Under the pieces are notes generated by a model that was given only the letters and a program-made list of their open reading frames with translations, was not told where the DNA came from and did not search any database. A stretch of DNA of 40,238 nt, taken from contig JADQBV010000120.1 of NCBI GenBank assembly GCA_016278415.1, positions 1-40,238 on the forward strand, given 5' to 3'. This document shows positions 29,201 through 36,865 of the stretch, one piece after another; the first letter of the stretch is position 1; each line of letters starts with the position of its first letter. A program made the position numbers and the translations under genes. This DNA comes from Halanaerobiales bacterium. Its GTDB lineage: Bacteria > Bacillota_F > Halanaerobiia > Halanaerobiales > DTU029.

Positions 29201-32200
29201 TAATAGTTCAACCTTAGAACAGCCTGATCATATTTTTGCAGATAATGGTATTTATCAGGTCAGTTTAACTGTTACTGATGTGGACGGTTCTACTGACACA
29301 ATTGTTGAAGAGATAACTATTACAAATATAGCCCCTGAAATAATACTGAATCATAATGGTCCTCTTGATGAAGGGGAAGAATTGACTGTTACAGTAGATA
29401 CGAAAGATGTTGTGGCTGATATGGATACCCTTATATACTCCTTTGACTGGGATAATGATGGGGAATATGAGATAGAGGAGAAATTGGAAAATAGTGCAGT
29501 GCATGTCTTTGATCAGGATGGCCGCTATACTGTAGTGGTCAGGGTTAGAGATAAGGATGGGGGAGAGACAATTGGCAGCACAGTGATCCTTGTAGGAGAT
29601 ATTGCACCTACAGCAGATTTCAGTAGTGATATAGTAAGTGGTAATGAGCCTCTGACAGTACATTTCACAGATCAGAGCAGTAGTTATGATAAAGACTTTA
29701 GCGGACTTTTCTATAGCTGGGACTTTAATGGTGATGGAGTAGAGGACTCTACAGAGGCCAATCCCACATATACCTATCAGCAGGACGGTATTTATACAGT
29801 AAGCCTTGAGGTAACTGAAGCTGATGGGGACAGCGCTGTAGAAATAAAAACTGGCTATATTACAGTTAATGATTTAATTCCTACCGCTGATTTTGGATGG
29901 AACCCGGATAACCCCCTTGAAGGCAGCTCTGTTGTGTTTAATGATAACTCCAGCAGCCAGGTTGATAGTATAGTAGGCTGGTACTGGGATTTTGGTGAAG
30001 GAGGTAGCTCATCGGCAGAGAATCCTGAGCATGTCTTTAGGGATATTGGTATATATGAAGTGAGTTTGCAAATTACTGATAGTGATGGCTCGACTAATAC
30101 TATAAGCAGGGAAATCACTATAAATGATCTTTCGCCAACTGTAGATTCTGCAAATATCAGTGGAGATGAAGGGGAAAGCCTTACCCTGATAGCTGAGGGC
30201 AAGGGCTATGAAGGGGATTCCTTGGAGTATAGATTTACTGACATTAATAGTGGTCAAATACTTAAAGACTGGTCAACTGATAATAGCTATAACAGACAGA
30301 TGGATAGTGATTATATATTAGAGCTTAAAATAGAAATTAGGGATGAAGACGGGGGAACTGAAGCAGATGACTATAGTGACCATACAATGACCTGGTCCAA
30401 CCTTCCTCCTATAGCAACAGATAGTAGGGTTACTATGGAAGAAGACAGTCAATATATATTTAAGTCAGCAGACTTTAATTATCAGGATAGCGGAACAGAT
30501 GACCAGTTTACCCGCTTGATGATAACCGAGCTGGTATCTGGAGGTAGTTTAAGAATAGATGGAGTTGAGCTTATAGAGAATCAGGAACTCTTATTGGCTG
30601 ATATTGAAGCAAGTAAGCTAATATATTACCCAGCTGAAAATGGAAATGGTACTGCTTATGACAGCTTCCATTTCAAAGTCCATGACGGAACAGAATACAG
30701 TATTGACAGTTACCCTATGGCTATAGATGTCATAGCAGTTAATGATGCACCGGTATTTAGTCCTATTGAAAGTCAGGTGACTAAAGAAGGACAGGGGTTG
30801 AGCTTTGTCTTACCTGTTGTTGATACTGATGGTGATCGGCTGTATTACAGTGCTGAGGATATGCCTTTAAAGGCAAGATTAGATAGTAGTACAGGGGAAT
30901 TCAGCTGGAGGCCCTACCATAATCAGGCTGGTGAATATCAGATAACATTTATTGTTAGAGATGGTCAGGTTAATGATGCTTTGGAAGACAGGCAGACAGT
31001 CTCATTTAGAGTAGAGGAGTCTGAATCCCCCCTTATTATACTGGAGAATAGGGATTTTTATCAGGGGGATGAATTGAAATCTGGTGATATTATAACCTAT
31101 CAGATTAAAGTAATTAATATCGGGATAGTAGATACAGTAGAGACAGTGCTCCAAGGGGCTGTACCGGCAAATACAGTTTATCGTGCTAATTCAACTTCTA
31201 TCAATGGTAATCAAGTTGACGATAATGCTGGAGAATGCCCATTGCTTACGGGAATAAAAGTGGGTGATAAAGAAGGAACTAGCGGGTATCTAACTGCCGG
31301 TCAGGAGGTCCTAGTTGAATATCAGGTAGTGGTAGGAGATTTAACTGCTGGTAGCATTATTGCTAATCAGCTGAAGCTGACTGGAGAAGCAGTGGATACC
31401 AGGGAAGCGATTACAGTTGTCAGTGATGATCCTGATACGACAGTAAAGGGTGACAGTACATTAACTCTGGTCGGCGATAGGGCTACTATCTATGCAGTAA
31501 AACAGTTCTTAGCCGAAAACCCGGGTGACTTACAGCCTGGTGATATTTTAACATTCTTAATACAGATCTGGAATCCAGGTAATCAACCCTTAACTGGTGT
31601 TGTATTGAATGATATTTTGACTCAATACACAAACTTTTTAGAGGGGAGTTTAACTATATCCTACAACTCAGCAGCAGCTAATTCCTCTCTTGCAGAAGGG
31701 GCTGAAGTACTGGCAAGTATGGGAGGCGCTGGCATGGAAGACGCTGGAGCGCAGGCGAGTATAAGAGGCGCTGGTATGGAATATACTGGGGTACAGGCTG
31801 ATCAGCAATCCAACGGTAGATTAAGTACACTATCTGCCCAGAGTATTTTAACTATGAATGACCTAGTTGAAGCAACGGCAGCAAGTTATCAATTGACAAA
31901 TAAGGGTCTTGTTGTTGAACTGGGTGAGATAGAACCTGGAGGTACAGGAATAATTACTTATCAGCTGGAGATTGCTGATAATGTTGATACAGCACAATCC
32001 CCGGTAATCAGCAGTCAGGGGACAGTTCACGCTGATGGACTACCAGAGGTAATGACTGATAGTGATGGCAACCCTGATAATGGAATGCAAACAACTGACA
32101 TAGTAGTAGGTCAATTCCCTAATGTTGGTATAAACATGACAACAGTTGACCTTAACGGTGGACAGGCTGAGAGAGGGGATATAATAGAATTCAATATTAC

Positions 32201-33977
32201 TATGGAAAATAGCGGAAGCTGCCCAGCCTCAAATTTACTAGTTAGCACTAATCTACCGACAGGTCTGAAGTATCTGCTAAATAGTACTAAAATTAATGGT
32301 CAGCTTATTACTGATCAGGATGGGAATTCTGTACTTTTCAATGGTTATAATTTTGGGGATATAATGGCAGGTGATAGTTCAGGAGATGGCGAAAAAGCAG
32401 TATTTAGTTATCAGACGATAATCACAGAAGAGGCGGCTATTAATACTATTTTGAAAAGTCAGGCTCAATATACTGCTATGGCCCTTGTTGAATATACAGG
32501 AAAAACTGCTGATATAGAACTTAAGGGTCAATCGTTGCTAGAAACAGGACAGGTCTTAGTGGGAGGTAGCTCTGGGAAGAAGAGTGTTACTGCCACTATT
32601 AGTAATCCTATTTTGTCTTTAGAAGGATGGACTGCTGAACTATATTATGACAATCAATATATGGACAGCCGTAGTCTGGATAGTCAGGGGCAATTTACTT
32701 TTAATGGTCTGCTTCCAGCTGATGATTATAGTCTATTGATTAGACACCCTGAAACGGATGTCTGCTATAGGGAAGTAAAACTTCCAGATGAAGAGATTAA
32801 TACCGTTTTAGATCTTAGTATTCAACCTACAGGTATAGTCTATGACTCACTGAGTAGAGAAGCAGTGGCCGATGCAGTAATAAAGATATTTGATAATCAA
32901 GATAATCCTGTTGGTAATAAGTATCTATTGCCTGGCCAGCAGGGCCAGATAACTGGAGAAGACGGTTGGTATAGATTTGATCCACGCTTTGATGAAGGTC
33001 TGGCGGCCGGAGAATACAGACTGGAAGTATTGGCAACTGGCGGCTATGTATCACCATCGGTCATAATTGAAGCAGAAGTAGGCAGCTGTAGTCCAGGTAC
33101 AACTCTCGATACTTATCAGATAGTTGAAAATAGCAATATCCCAGCAGAGGGAGAGGAGACACGTTATTACTTAGCGTTTGAACTGGGGGAAGGGTCTGCT
33201 GAAATTACTAATAATCATATCCCCCTTGATCTGCTGCTGGAAGATACCCTGCTGTTAATTAAGACGGTAGAAAGAAGTAAGGCTGTAGTAGGTGATATTC
33301 TATCTTACAATATTAGAATAGAAAATCCTAAAAATTTAGTAATTGATTCTATTAGACTTATTGATATTATCCCTGCAGGATTTAAGTATCTACCCGGTAC
33401 TGCTCGACTAAATGGGGAATATCTAGAACCTACTGGAACTGGAAAAAATGTAGTGGATGCTGAAAGCGGAGTAGAATCTGTTGGAAGTAATAACCTGAGC
33501 TGGTCTAATCTGAGCATTGAGGCCCACCAGGAGCTAACCTTAAGTTATATGCTGGTTGTTGGAACAGGTGTTAGTAATGGTGGTATATATATTAATAAAG
33601 CCTACCTTGAACATCAGCAGTCAGAAATGATAATTTCCAACACAGACCAGGCATCTGTTACTATAATTACCGATCCGCTATTCTCGGGTACTTTGATAAT
33701 AGGTAAGGTCTTTATAGACAAAAATTCAAATGGTAGACAGGATGAGGGTGAGGAAGGGCTTGCGGGAGTTGAACTGCTCACTTTGGACGGAAGAATTATT
33801 ACTACTGATCAATATGGTAGATATCATTTGTTCGGCAGTCTAGTGGATGGGAGTAGTTTTGTAATTAAGCTGCTGGAAGACTCATTGCCAGAGGATATGA
33901 TCCTTGTTTCTGAAAATCCAAAGCTGATAAAGATAAGTGAGGGATTAATGAGTAAGCTTAATTGGCTGGTGAAATAG
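23298..33977 (+). CDS. Giant secreted LRR/PKD/DUF11/SdrD-like surface protein, unit 2
   Basis: 3559 aa, ATG start after GGGGG. Signal peptide of about 23 residues (FSSMINA/EK). Modules in order: a jelly-roll-like domain (24-190); Ig-like domains including an SbsA/Big_5 type (195-503); an EF-hand-like lead and leucine-rich repeats (504-708); a QVWVPAG domain; two EILEG domains (about 838 and 952); an fn3-like domain (1066-1157); a second leucine-rich array (1157-1498); a QVWVPAG domain; a third EILEG domain (about 1622); an fn3-like domain; about five PKD domains (1840-2282, with WYWDFGDGNSS); cadherin- and putative-Ig-like domains (2368-2575); four DUF11 repeats (about 2580, 2730, 2942, 3318); CnaB-like modules (about 3098-3300); and a terminal SdrD-like domain (GKVFIDKNSNGRQDEGEEG, 3467-3559). 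The last about 1190 residues match unit 1 module for module. No sortase or membrane anchor is seen. It is probably a surface fibre or adhesin held by the co-encoded barrel; the ligand is unknown. Confidence 0.82.
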   Translation: MNRKFILFTVICILFLFSSMINAEKTFYTNLITDADCTDNNQWIRSGFDVGSASGYGLINAVSPYDSENGDEALIVNYSFTSRSFYLYRDIDISEYAGLVDLGVITVDASAYIFRPNTNYYYFDLFYRVSYFDENDQLIGTEQKPTFSGWRLYNVNSDILAGTRKIRVEVYGDGNGSMVCAAVDGVETQLQLNTDKAVPVIYNGDKDQIVNSKGSIEISGYVYDKNNDDVIISASIDGQEASDRVTGGNGPWTFSWDANIIANGSYSNIQVSADDNNDGGYTDIYTGNIIIDNIVPDLLTVTMSSNNTYTGRARGGDKIILDIISSEDILEPEIIISGQTASVTDTGDSDATTWQAEVTIEESDPQGSVGFSVIATDLAGNVTEPVIELTGGSPVIIDTDPPTVLDQQPEVDAMVDDSFTISFDEEILRGSGSVFIKHGKDGSVLEEITDFTITSSTVTFNLSTPLAYATDYYITIAEGTFTDLVGNPFAGYTNSTDWTFSTVIDFPDANLKQSLLGQKDINGEPLIDLNEDGEIGIVEAETLTNLTIHNANFSNLSGLEYFTNLTELVLSGEVGNQMIDISSLSSLSKLTKLVLDSNNISYISPLSTLTELRNLSLSDNQINDISPLSSLIKLTELRLDNNSINDINVLSNLINLERLYINNNQLNDLSPLINLSLSNLQLSNNPLYYAATNNAVHLDDILVASNNYQVWVPAGNISSITDSEGIVLDGGTIETTFNEENLAGAVIDIEIYPTTFVDSIPDISSFELINPPTGLSISAVEKTGVNSCRVQLAFDGTDFDSNIGDFAVNIKAAVLADWNRDLTFVDDMPTLIATDDPESIEVSYDGEILEGSESGEIIDVDITGGDFATELNINNWSIPGLPEGISIASVNRINDNKASLTLAGVLREDYDSDKSLRVECQQEEYIDSNNDGILLSLLSDNTFVLTADNDLESISASHDGEILEGAEEGELITLEINGGTFAAELNTANWTLIGLPGIGIAEVTRDSEDTRIARIRLSRSPITPDYDQDINLGITCTADEYLDSTVGGPPTFNSGVTLTAYYEAVVEISSIESIDTQGAIVNASVTADGFPSLTERGIEYKKVDEAEYTTIPAVTTGTGDYSIDLSGLEDAAEYIVRAYAVNTDGTAYSQTKSFTTSINFPDENLKAALINEGVDIDGDGEISVAEAEAIDILNLEASNISNLTGMESFLNLSDLTLDRNNISDISPISGLSKLSYLSLADNQISDTTPLTGLGSLKVLSLPLNRIEDISPLIALSNLEQLSLEINGITSIPDNIDNLTSLTALSLGYNKISDFSKLALLSNLTFLHLSKCNITDIGFLTGFDKLRGLVLSENPINDYYPLADLLSLELLIITHNRSDYKIRDIGFLSSLTNLNRVDLSYNEISDLSPLSGLTKMQNLSLSHNQISNVAPIKNIAPISGSNSLTLDIDNNPLEDIRPLSSMNIDALNLTSNPTYDSENTNAVHLSELDFSTTNDSYQVWVPAGYITASSGFNEEDLNSATIEMEVYPSTFYDKNLDKANFELIDTDDGSIYTDINLSIDSVEYIDENNSRIYLAFDGKDFDHNIDNLGIRIKAVELAEWEVERDLVFKDDIPTITAVDDQESISISAAREILEGEEDGEIITVSISGGDFVSEPDPANWSIVNTLDGLSGLPEGVSIGDIQWDSSDSRTASITLIGNAVVDYDQDLDLTVVCTADEYLDSSGDGELKAGNSFTLTAKTIPTVSLESITEVTATTAVINANLSFDGNLDILEQGIEYRISSDNGSGADFRRQASDSSAVGVYTVQLSGLIEGEQYDLRSYAINAEGTAYSDIRTGITDYINVDFITSTEDIDNTWMEPFEVSFTDLSEGNEDIASWYWDFGDGNSSEKQNPTHEYLKDGTYTVSLKVETVDGDRFVETKTDLIIVGDSSPTALYEHTGDYTEGNVVSFSAALSTAYDQPLSYTWDFGDDNSSTLEQPDHIFADNGIYQVSLTVTDVDGSTDTIVEEITITNIAPEIILNHNGPLDEGEELTVTVDTKDVVADMDTLIYSFDWDNDGEYEIEEKLENSAVHVFDQDGRYTVVVRVRDKDGGETIGSTVILVGDIAPTADFSSDIVSGNEPLTVHFTDQSSSYDKDFSGLFYSWDFNGDGVEDSTEANPTYTYQQDGIYTVSLEVTEADGDSAVEIKTGYITVNDLIPTADFGWNPDNPLEGSSVVFNDNSSSQVDSIVGWYWDFGEGGSSSAENPEHVFRDIGIYEVSLQITDSDGSTNTISREITINDLSPTVDSANISGDEGESLTLIAEGKGYEGDSLEYRFTDINSGQILKDWSTDNSYNRQMDSDYILELKIEIRDEDGGTEADDYSDHTMTWSNLPPIATDSRVTMEEDSQYIFKSADFNYQDSGTDDQFTRLMITELVSGGSLRIDGVELIENQELLLADIEASKLIYYPAENGNGTAYDSFHFKVHDGTEYSIDSYPMAIDVIAVNDAPVFSPIESQVTKEGQGLSFVLPVVDTDGDRLYYSAEDMPLKARLDSSTGEFSWRPYHNQAGEYQITFIVRDGQVNDALEDRQTVSFRVEESESPLIILENRDFYQGDELKSGDIITYQIKVINIGIVDTVETVLQGAVPANTVYRANSTSINGNQVDDNAGECPLLTGIKVGDKEGTSGYLTAGQEVLVEYQVVVGDLTAGSIIANQLKLTGEAVDTREAITVVSDDPDTTVKGDSTLTLVGDRATIYAVKQFLAENPGDLQPGDILTFLIQIWNPGNQPLTGVVLNDILTQYTNFLEGSLTISYNSAAANSSLAEGAEVLASMGGAGMEDAGAQASIRGAGMEYTGVQADQQSNGRLSTLSAQSILTMNDLVEATAASYQLTNKGLVVELGEIEPGGTGIITYQLEIADNVDTAQSPVISSQGTVHADGLPEVMTDSDGNPDNGMQTTDIVVGQFPNVGINMTTVDLNGGQAERGDIIEFNITMENSGSCPASNLLVSTNLPTGLKYLLNSTKINGQLITDQDGNSVLFNGYNFGDIMAGDSSGDGEKAVFSYQTIITEEAAINTILKSQAQYTAMALVEYTGKTADIELKGQSLLETGQVLVGGSSGKKSVTATISNPILSLEGWTAELYYDNQYMDSRSLDSQGQFTFNGLLPADDYSLLIRHPETDVCYREVKLPDEEINTVLDLSIQPTGIVYDSLSREAVADAVIKIFDNQDNPVGNKYLLPGQQGQITGEDGWYRFDPRFDEGLAAGEYRLEVLATGGYVSPSVIIEAEVGSCSPGTTLDTYQIVENSNIPAEGEETRYYLAFELGEGSAEITNNHIPLDLLLEDTLLLIKTVERSKAVVGDILSYNIRIENPKNLVIDSIRLIDIIPAGFKYLPGTARLNGEYLEPTGTGKNVVDAESGVESVGSNNLSWSNLSIEAHQELTLSYMLVVGTGVSNGGIYINKAYLEHQQSEMIISNTDQASVTIITDPLFSGTLIIGKVFIDKNSNGRQDEGEEGLAGVELLTLDGRIITTDQYGRYHLFGSLVDGSSFVIKLLEDSLPEDMILVSENPKLIKISEGLMSKLNWLVK
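31722..31805 (+). repeat. Two 42-bp in-frame minisatellite units
   Basis: The units start at 31722 and 31764 and code GAGMEDAGAQASI and GAGMEYTGVQADQ. The first unit is clearly richer in G and C than the surrounding gene and lies in the loop after a DUF11 domain. Confidence 0.65.
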
Positions 33978-34162
33978 TAACTGTTTAATTTCTTTTAAAG
34001 AAACATTAAATCTTTTGCCATTTAGTGTGTACTCAGTATAGTTATAAATTTAGACCCTGTTATATAATTAGTATAATTACAAATTGAATATTTAAAGGTT
34101 AAAATTCATTCAAACCCTGTAGAGTAGTAGTAATAAACTATTTTTCAGGGTTTGGTTTTGTT
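33978..34162. terminator. Terminator region after the unit 2 giant gene
   Basis: A weak AT-rich hairpin (about 33984-34010, followed by TCTTTT) lies just after the stop codon. The clearer hairpin is AAACCCTG (34112-34119) with CAGGGTTT (34146-34153), loop 26 bases, followed by GGTTTTGTT. Confidence 0.55.
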
Positions 34163-34318
34163 AGACGGCATACAGTTAAAATTGCAAAACAGGAAATGGG
34201 ATTACATGCTGGGAAGAGATTGCATGAGTTAATAACTGGGGAGTTAACTACTCCGATGAGACAGGTTATCTCTGTTAGTGTAATTGCTAGAGAATCAACA
34301 GCTACAATAATTAGCTAA
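34163..34318 (+). pseudogene. Remnant: C-terminus of a LacI-family regulator
   Basis: A 51-codon open tail reads EMGLHAGKRLHELITGEL and then RQVISVSVIARESTA before the TAA at 34316. This matches the end of the LacI/PurR effector domain ('EMG..A...L...I......R......L..RES'). The frame upstream is only briefly open (from about 34145) and nothing else of the about 335-aa protein remains. It precedes the collapsed sugar operon, as a LacI regulator normally would. Confidence 0.65.
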
Positions 34319-34365
34319 GCTTTAGTGAGTGTTATTATAATTTAAATGTAAAGTTAATTTGTTTA

Positions 34366-34386
34366 TATATTGAATGATTCAATATA
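34366..34386. promoter_or_regulatory. Perfect palindrome, probably a relic operator
   Basis: TATATTGAAT-G-ATTCAATATA, a 10-1-10 perfect inverted repeat. It lies between the LacI-type tail and the binding-protein fragment, where the operator of that operon would be expected. It ends 12 bases before the TTG at 34399. Confidence 0.5.
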
Positions 34387-35139
34387 AAAAATGTAAAGTT
34401 GGGTAGTTTGAGTAGTTTAGCGGATAATAAGGTTCTTGATATAGTTTGGGCAAATGAATCATCTGTAGAGAGTGAAGTCTTTCATCAGATTATAGATGAA
34501 TATGAAGAAATGAATCCTGATATTAAAATTAATCTTATTGTGGTACCTTTTAGCGAATTAGACAATAAAATTACTACAATGACTATAGGTGGGGAAGCAC
34601 CTGATATAGCCAGAATGTCAAATATTAATAAATTGTCTCCATTGCTTTTGGATTTAAATGATTATCTTGGAGAAGATGGTAAGAAAGATCTATATGATAA
34701 CTTTCTTGAGACTAATAGGGTATGGGCATATCAAAATGGAAGACAGGTTGCTATCCCTATAGATTTTATGGTTATGTTTTTAGCTGGCTTACAGGGTATA
34801 CCAAGTTCTTATTATGAAGCAGCAAAGATTGATGGTGCTAGCAAATGGCAGGAGTTTCGTCACATAACATATCCATTATTAAAACCTACAGGTCTTGTAG
34901 TCATCATTCTTTCTACAATTCAAGCTGTTACTGGGGATTTTAAGGAGTTTAAAATTATAAGTATGTCAGTTCCTGATAATCGTAATATGGTTTTATTTCC
35001 TGAGAAAATAAATAATAAATATGTCAGATTGGAGAGACCATTTGCGGTATATGGCAAAAAAGAGAAGGAATCATTTGATATCTGGATTTCAGAATCACCT
35101 GATTTGGGGTTATTTAACCAATTACAGAAAATCATATAA
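34378..35139 (+). pseudogene. In-frame chimera of sugar-binding protein, sugar permease and GH130 phosphorylase fragments
   Basis: A single open frame with three pieces of unrelated families. (a) 34402-34755: the N-terminus of a family 1 extracellular sugar-binding protein, including the end of its signal peptide (GSLSSLADN), then [24 protein letters not shown] and [11 protein letters not shown]. (b) About 34763-34945: the cytoplasmic EAA loop of a MalF/UgpA-type permease ([38 protein letters not shown]). (c) About 34967-35110: the GH130 mannoside-phosphorylase motif [17 protein letters not shown] with RLERP and IWISESPDL. No start with a proper ribosome binding site is seen (TTG at 34399). 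The parent genes would span several kilobases, so deletions have fused their middles. It is almost certainly non-functional. Confidence 0.85.
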
Positions 35140-35177
35140 GTAGACCCACTGGGATTATTTCCGGTGGATAGGTTCAC

Positions 35178-35225
35178 ATTCCCTGTACCAGGTAGTATTA
35201 CTATGGTATAGGGGATTTTTTTTTA
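35178..35225 (+). terminator. Rho-independent terminator after the collapsed operon
   Basis: ATTCCCTGTACCA (35178-35190) pairs with TGGTATAGGGGAT (about 35204-35215), followed by nine or more T. Confidence 0.75.
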
Positions 35226-35332
35226 TAGTGGGAAAAAGTCATATTTGTTTCTATGATTAAGTATATATTATATAGATTATTGACAAGCAATATTAATTAT
35301 AGTTTTGATATTTTGGTAAAGGGGTGATTATT

Positions 35333-36826
35333 TTGCAGGAGATCTTACAAATAGAGGGCTTAAGAAAAGAGTTTCCTGGGGTTGTTGCCCTTGATGATGT
35401 GAATTTGGAGATAAAAGCGGGGGAAGTTCATGCATTAGTTGGGGAAAATGGTGCAGGTAAATCTACTCTAATAAAGGTATTGGCCGGCGTTTTAAAGCCA
35501 GATCAAGGGAGAATTATTATTGCAGGTAAACAGGTAGAGTTTAACCATCCCCTTGAAGCATTACATGAGGGTATTGCAGTAAGTTTTCAGGATTTAAGCC
35601 TATTTCCTAATTTAAGTGTAACAGAGAATATTGCAATTAGTAAGAAAATAGAGGCGGGAGAAAAAATAATTAATTGGAATGAATTTAGACAAATTGCCAG
35701 TAAAGCCATTGGAGATTTAGGGGTAGATATTGATTTAGAACAGAAGTTAGCCTTTCTTTCGATCGGTAATCGTCAGCTTGTTGCAATAGCTCGGGCTGTT
35801 GTCCATGATGCTAAATTGTTAATATTAGATGAACCAACAGCATCACTGGCAAAAGAAGAGATTTCTGCGCTTTTTCGGATAATAGATATCTTAAAGGAAA
35901 AGGGACTTTCTATACTATTTGTAAGTCATAAATTAGATGAGATATTTGAGATTTCAGATCGTATCTCTGTACTACGGGATGGTAAGTATATAGGAAGCTA
36001 TCAGACAGAAAAGATTACAGAGGAAGAGCTGATCTCAGCAATGGTTGGTAGAAAGGTTATTTATCATAAATATGAGAAACGGGAATGTGATATTCCTTTA
36101 TTGAAGGTATGTAATTTAAGTAAGAAAAATAATTATAGGGATATCTCCTTTGTTCTTAATAAAGGGGAAATATTGGGCATTACTGGGCTGGTGGGTGCAG
36201 GCAGAACAGAACTTGTTCAATCTATTTTTGGCAATAACATCCCTGACCAGGGAGAGATATTACTTGATGGTAAAAAATTGGACTTGTCTTCCACAACTAA
36301 GGCCATGAAAGCAGGAATATCTTATGTACCTGAATCACGTCAGGACCAGGGGTTGATATTAGGGAAGACCTTAGCAGATAATATTGCTGTTACTATAATA
36401 GATCAGTTTACAAACTATTTTAACTTAATTAATGAAAAGAAAAAGGAGAAAGTGGTAAAGAAATGGATAAATACTTTGAATATAAAACCAGCATATCCCT
36501 GGATGGATATTGACCAATTTTCCGGTGGAAACCAGCAGAAAGCAGTTATTGCAAAATGGTTAGCCTTTAATCCCAGGGTTTTGATTGTAGATGAACCAAC
36601 TCATGGAATAGATATTGGTGCAAAGAGTGAAATACATAAGTTGTTGAGGAACCTGGCCAGAGATGATATTGGTATAATTGTTGTTTCTTCTGAGCTTCCA
36701 GAAATTTTAGCGATCTGTGACCGCACACTTGTCATGAAGCGGGGAAGAATAACACATCTATTCAAAGGGGATAAGATGACTCAGGAAGATATTTTAAATA
36801 AAGCAATGATAAGGTCTAAGGCATAG
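35333..36826 (+). CDS. Sugar-type ABC importer ATPase, duplicated nucleotide-binding domains (RbsA/LsrA class)
   Basis: 497 aa from the TTG at 35333 (MQEILQIEGLRKEFPGVVAL), correctly spaced from AAAGGGG; a GTG at 35324 overlaps that site. N-terminal NBD: Walker A GENGAGKST, Q-loop SFQDLSLFPNLSV, signature LSIGNRQ, Walker B LLILDEPTASL, H-loop VSHKLDEI. The second NBD has a degenerate Walker A (GLVGAGRTEL), as in all RbsA-type proteins, signature SGGNQQK and Walker B VLIVDEPTHGID. It energises uptake through the two permeases that follow. First gene of the operon; a TTGACA at 35280-35285 may be a -35 box but the -10 is poor. The substrate cannot be read from this subunit. Confidence 0.92.
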   Translation: MQEILQIEGLRKEFPGVVALDDVNLEIKAGEVHALVGENGAGKSTLIKVLAGVLKPDQGRIIIAGKQVEFNHPLEALHEGIAVSFQDLSLFPNLSVTENIAISKKIEAGEKIINWNEFRQIASKAIGDLGVDIDLEQKLAFLSIGNRQLVAIARAVVHDAKLLILDEPTASLAKEEISALFRIIDILKEKGLSILFVSHKLDEIFEISDRISVLRDGKYIGSYQTEKITEEELISAMVGRKVIYHKYEKRECDIPLLKVCNLSKKNNYRDISFVLNKGEILGITGLVGAGRTELVQSIFGNNIPDQGEILLDGKKLDLSSTTKAMKAGISYVPESRQDQGLILGKTLADNIAVTIIDQFTNYFNLINEKKKEKVVKKWINTLNIKPAYPWMDIDQFSGGNQQKAVIAKWLAFNPRVLIVDEPTHGIDIGAKSEIHKLLRNLARDDIGIIVVSSELPEILAICDRTLVMKRGRITHLFKGDKMTQEDILNKAMIRSKA

Positions 36827-36865
36827 AAACAGTAATGGTCGTATGTTTTTCAAGGAGGTATTTTA

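Noticed and set aside
29265..30257. Minus-strand open frames opposite the PKD region
   Set aside because: They lie opposite clear PKD domains (WDFGDG motifs) and lack start signals.
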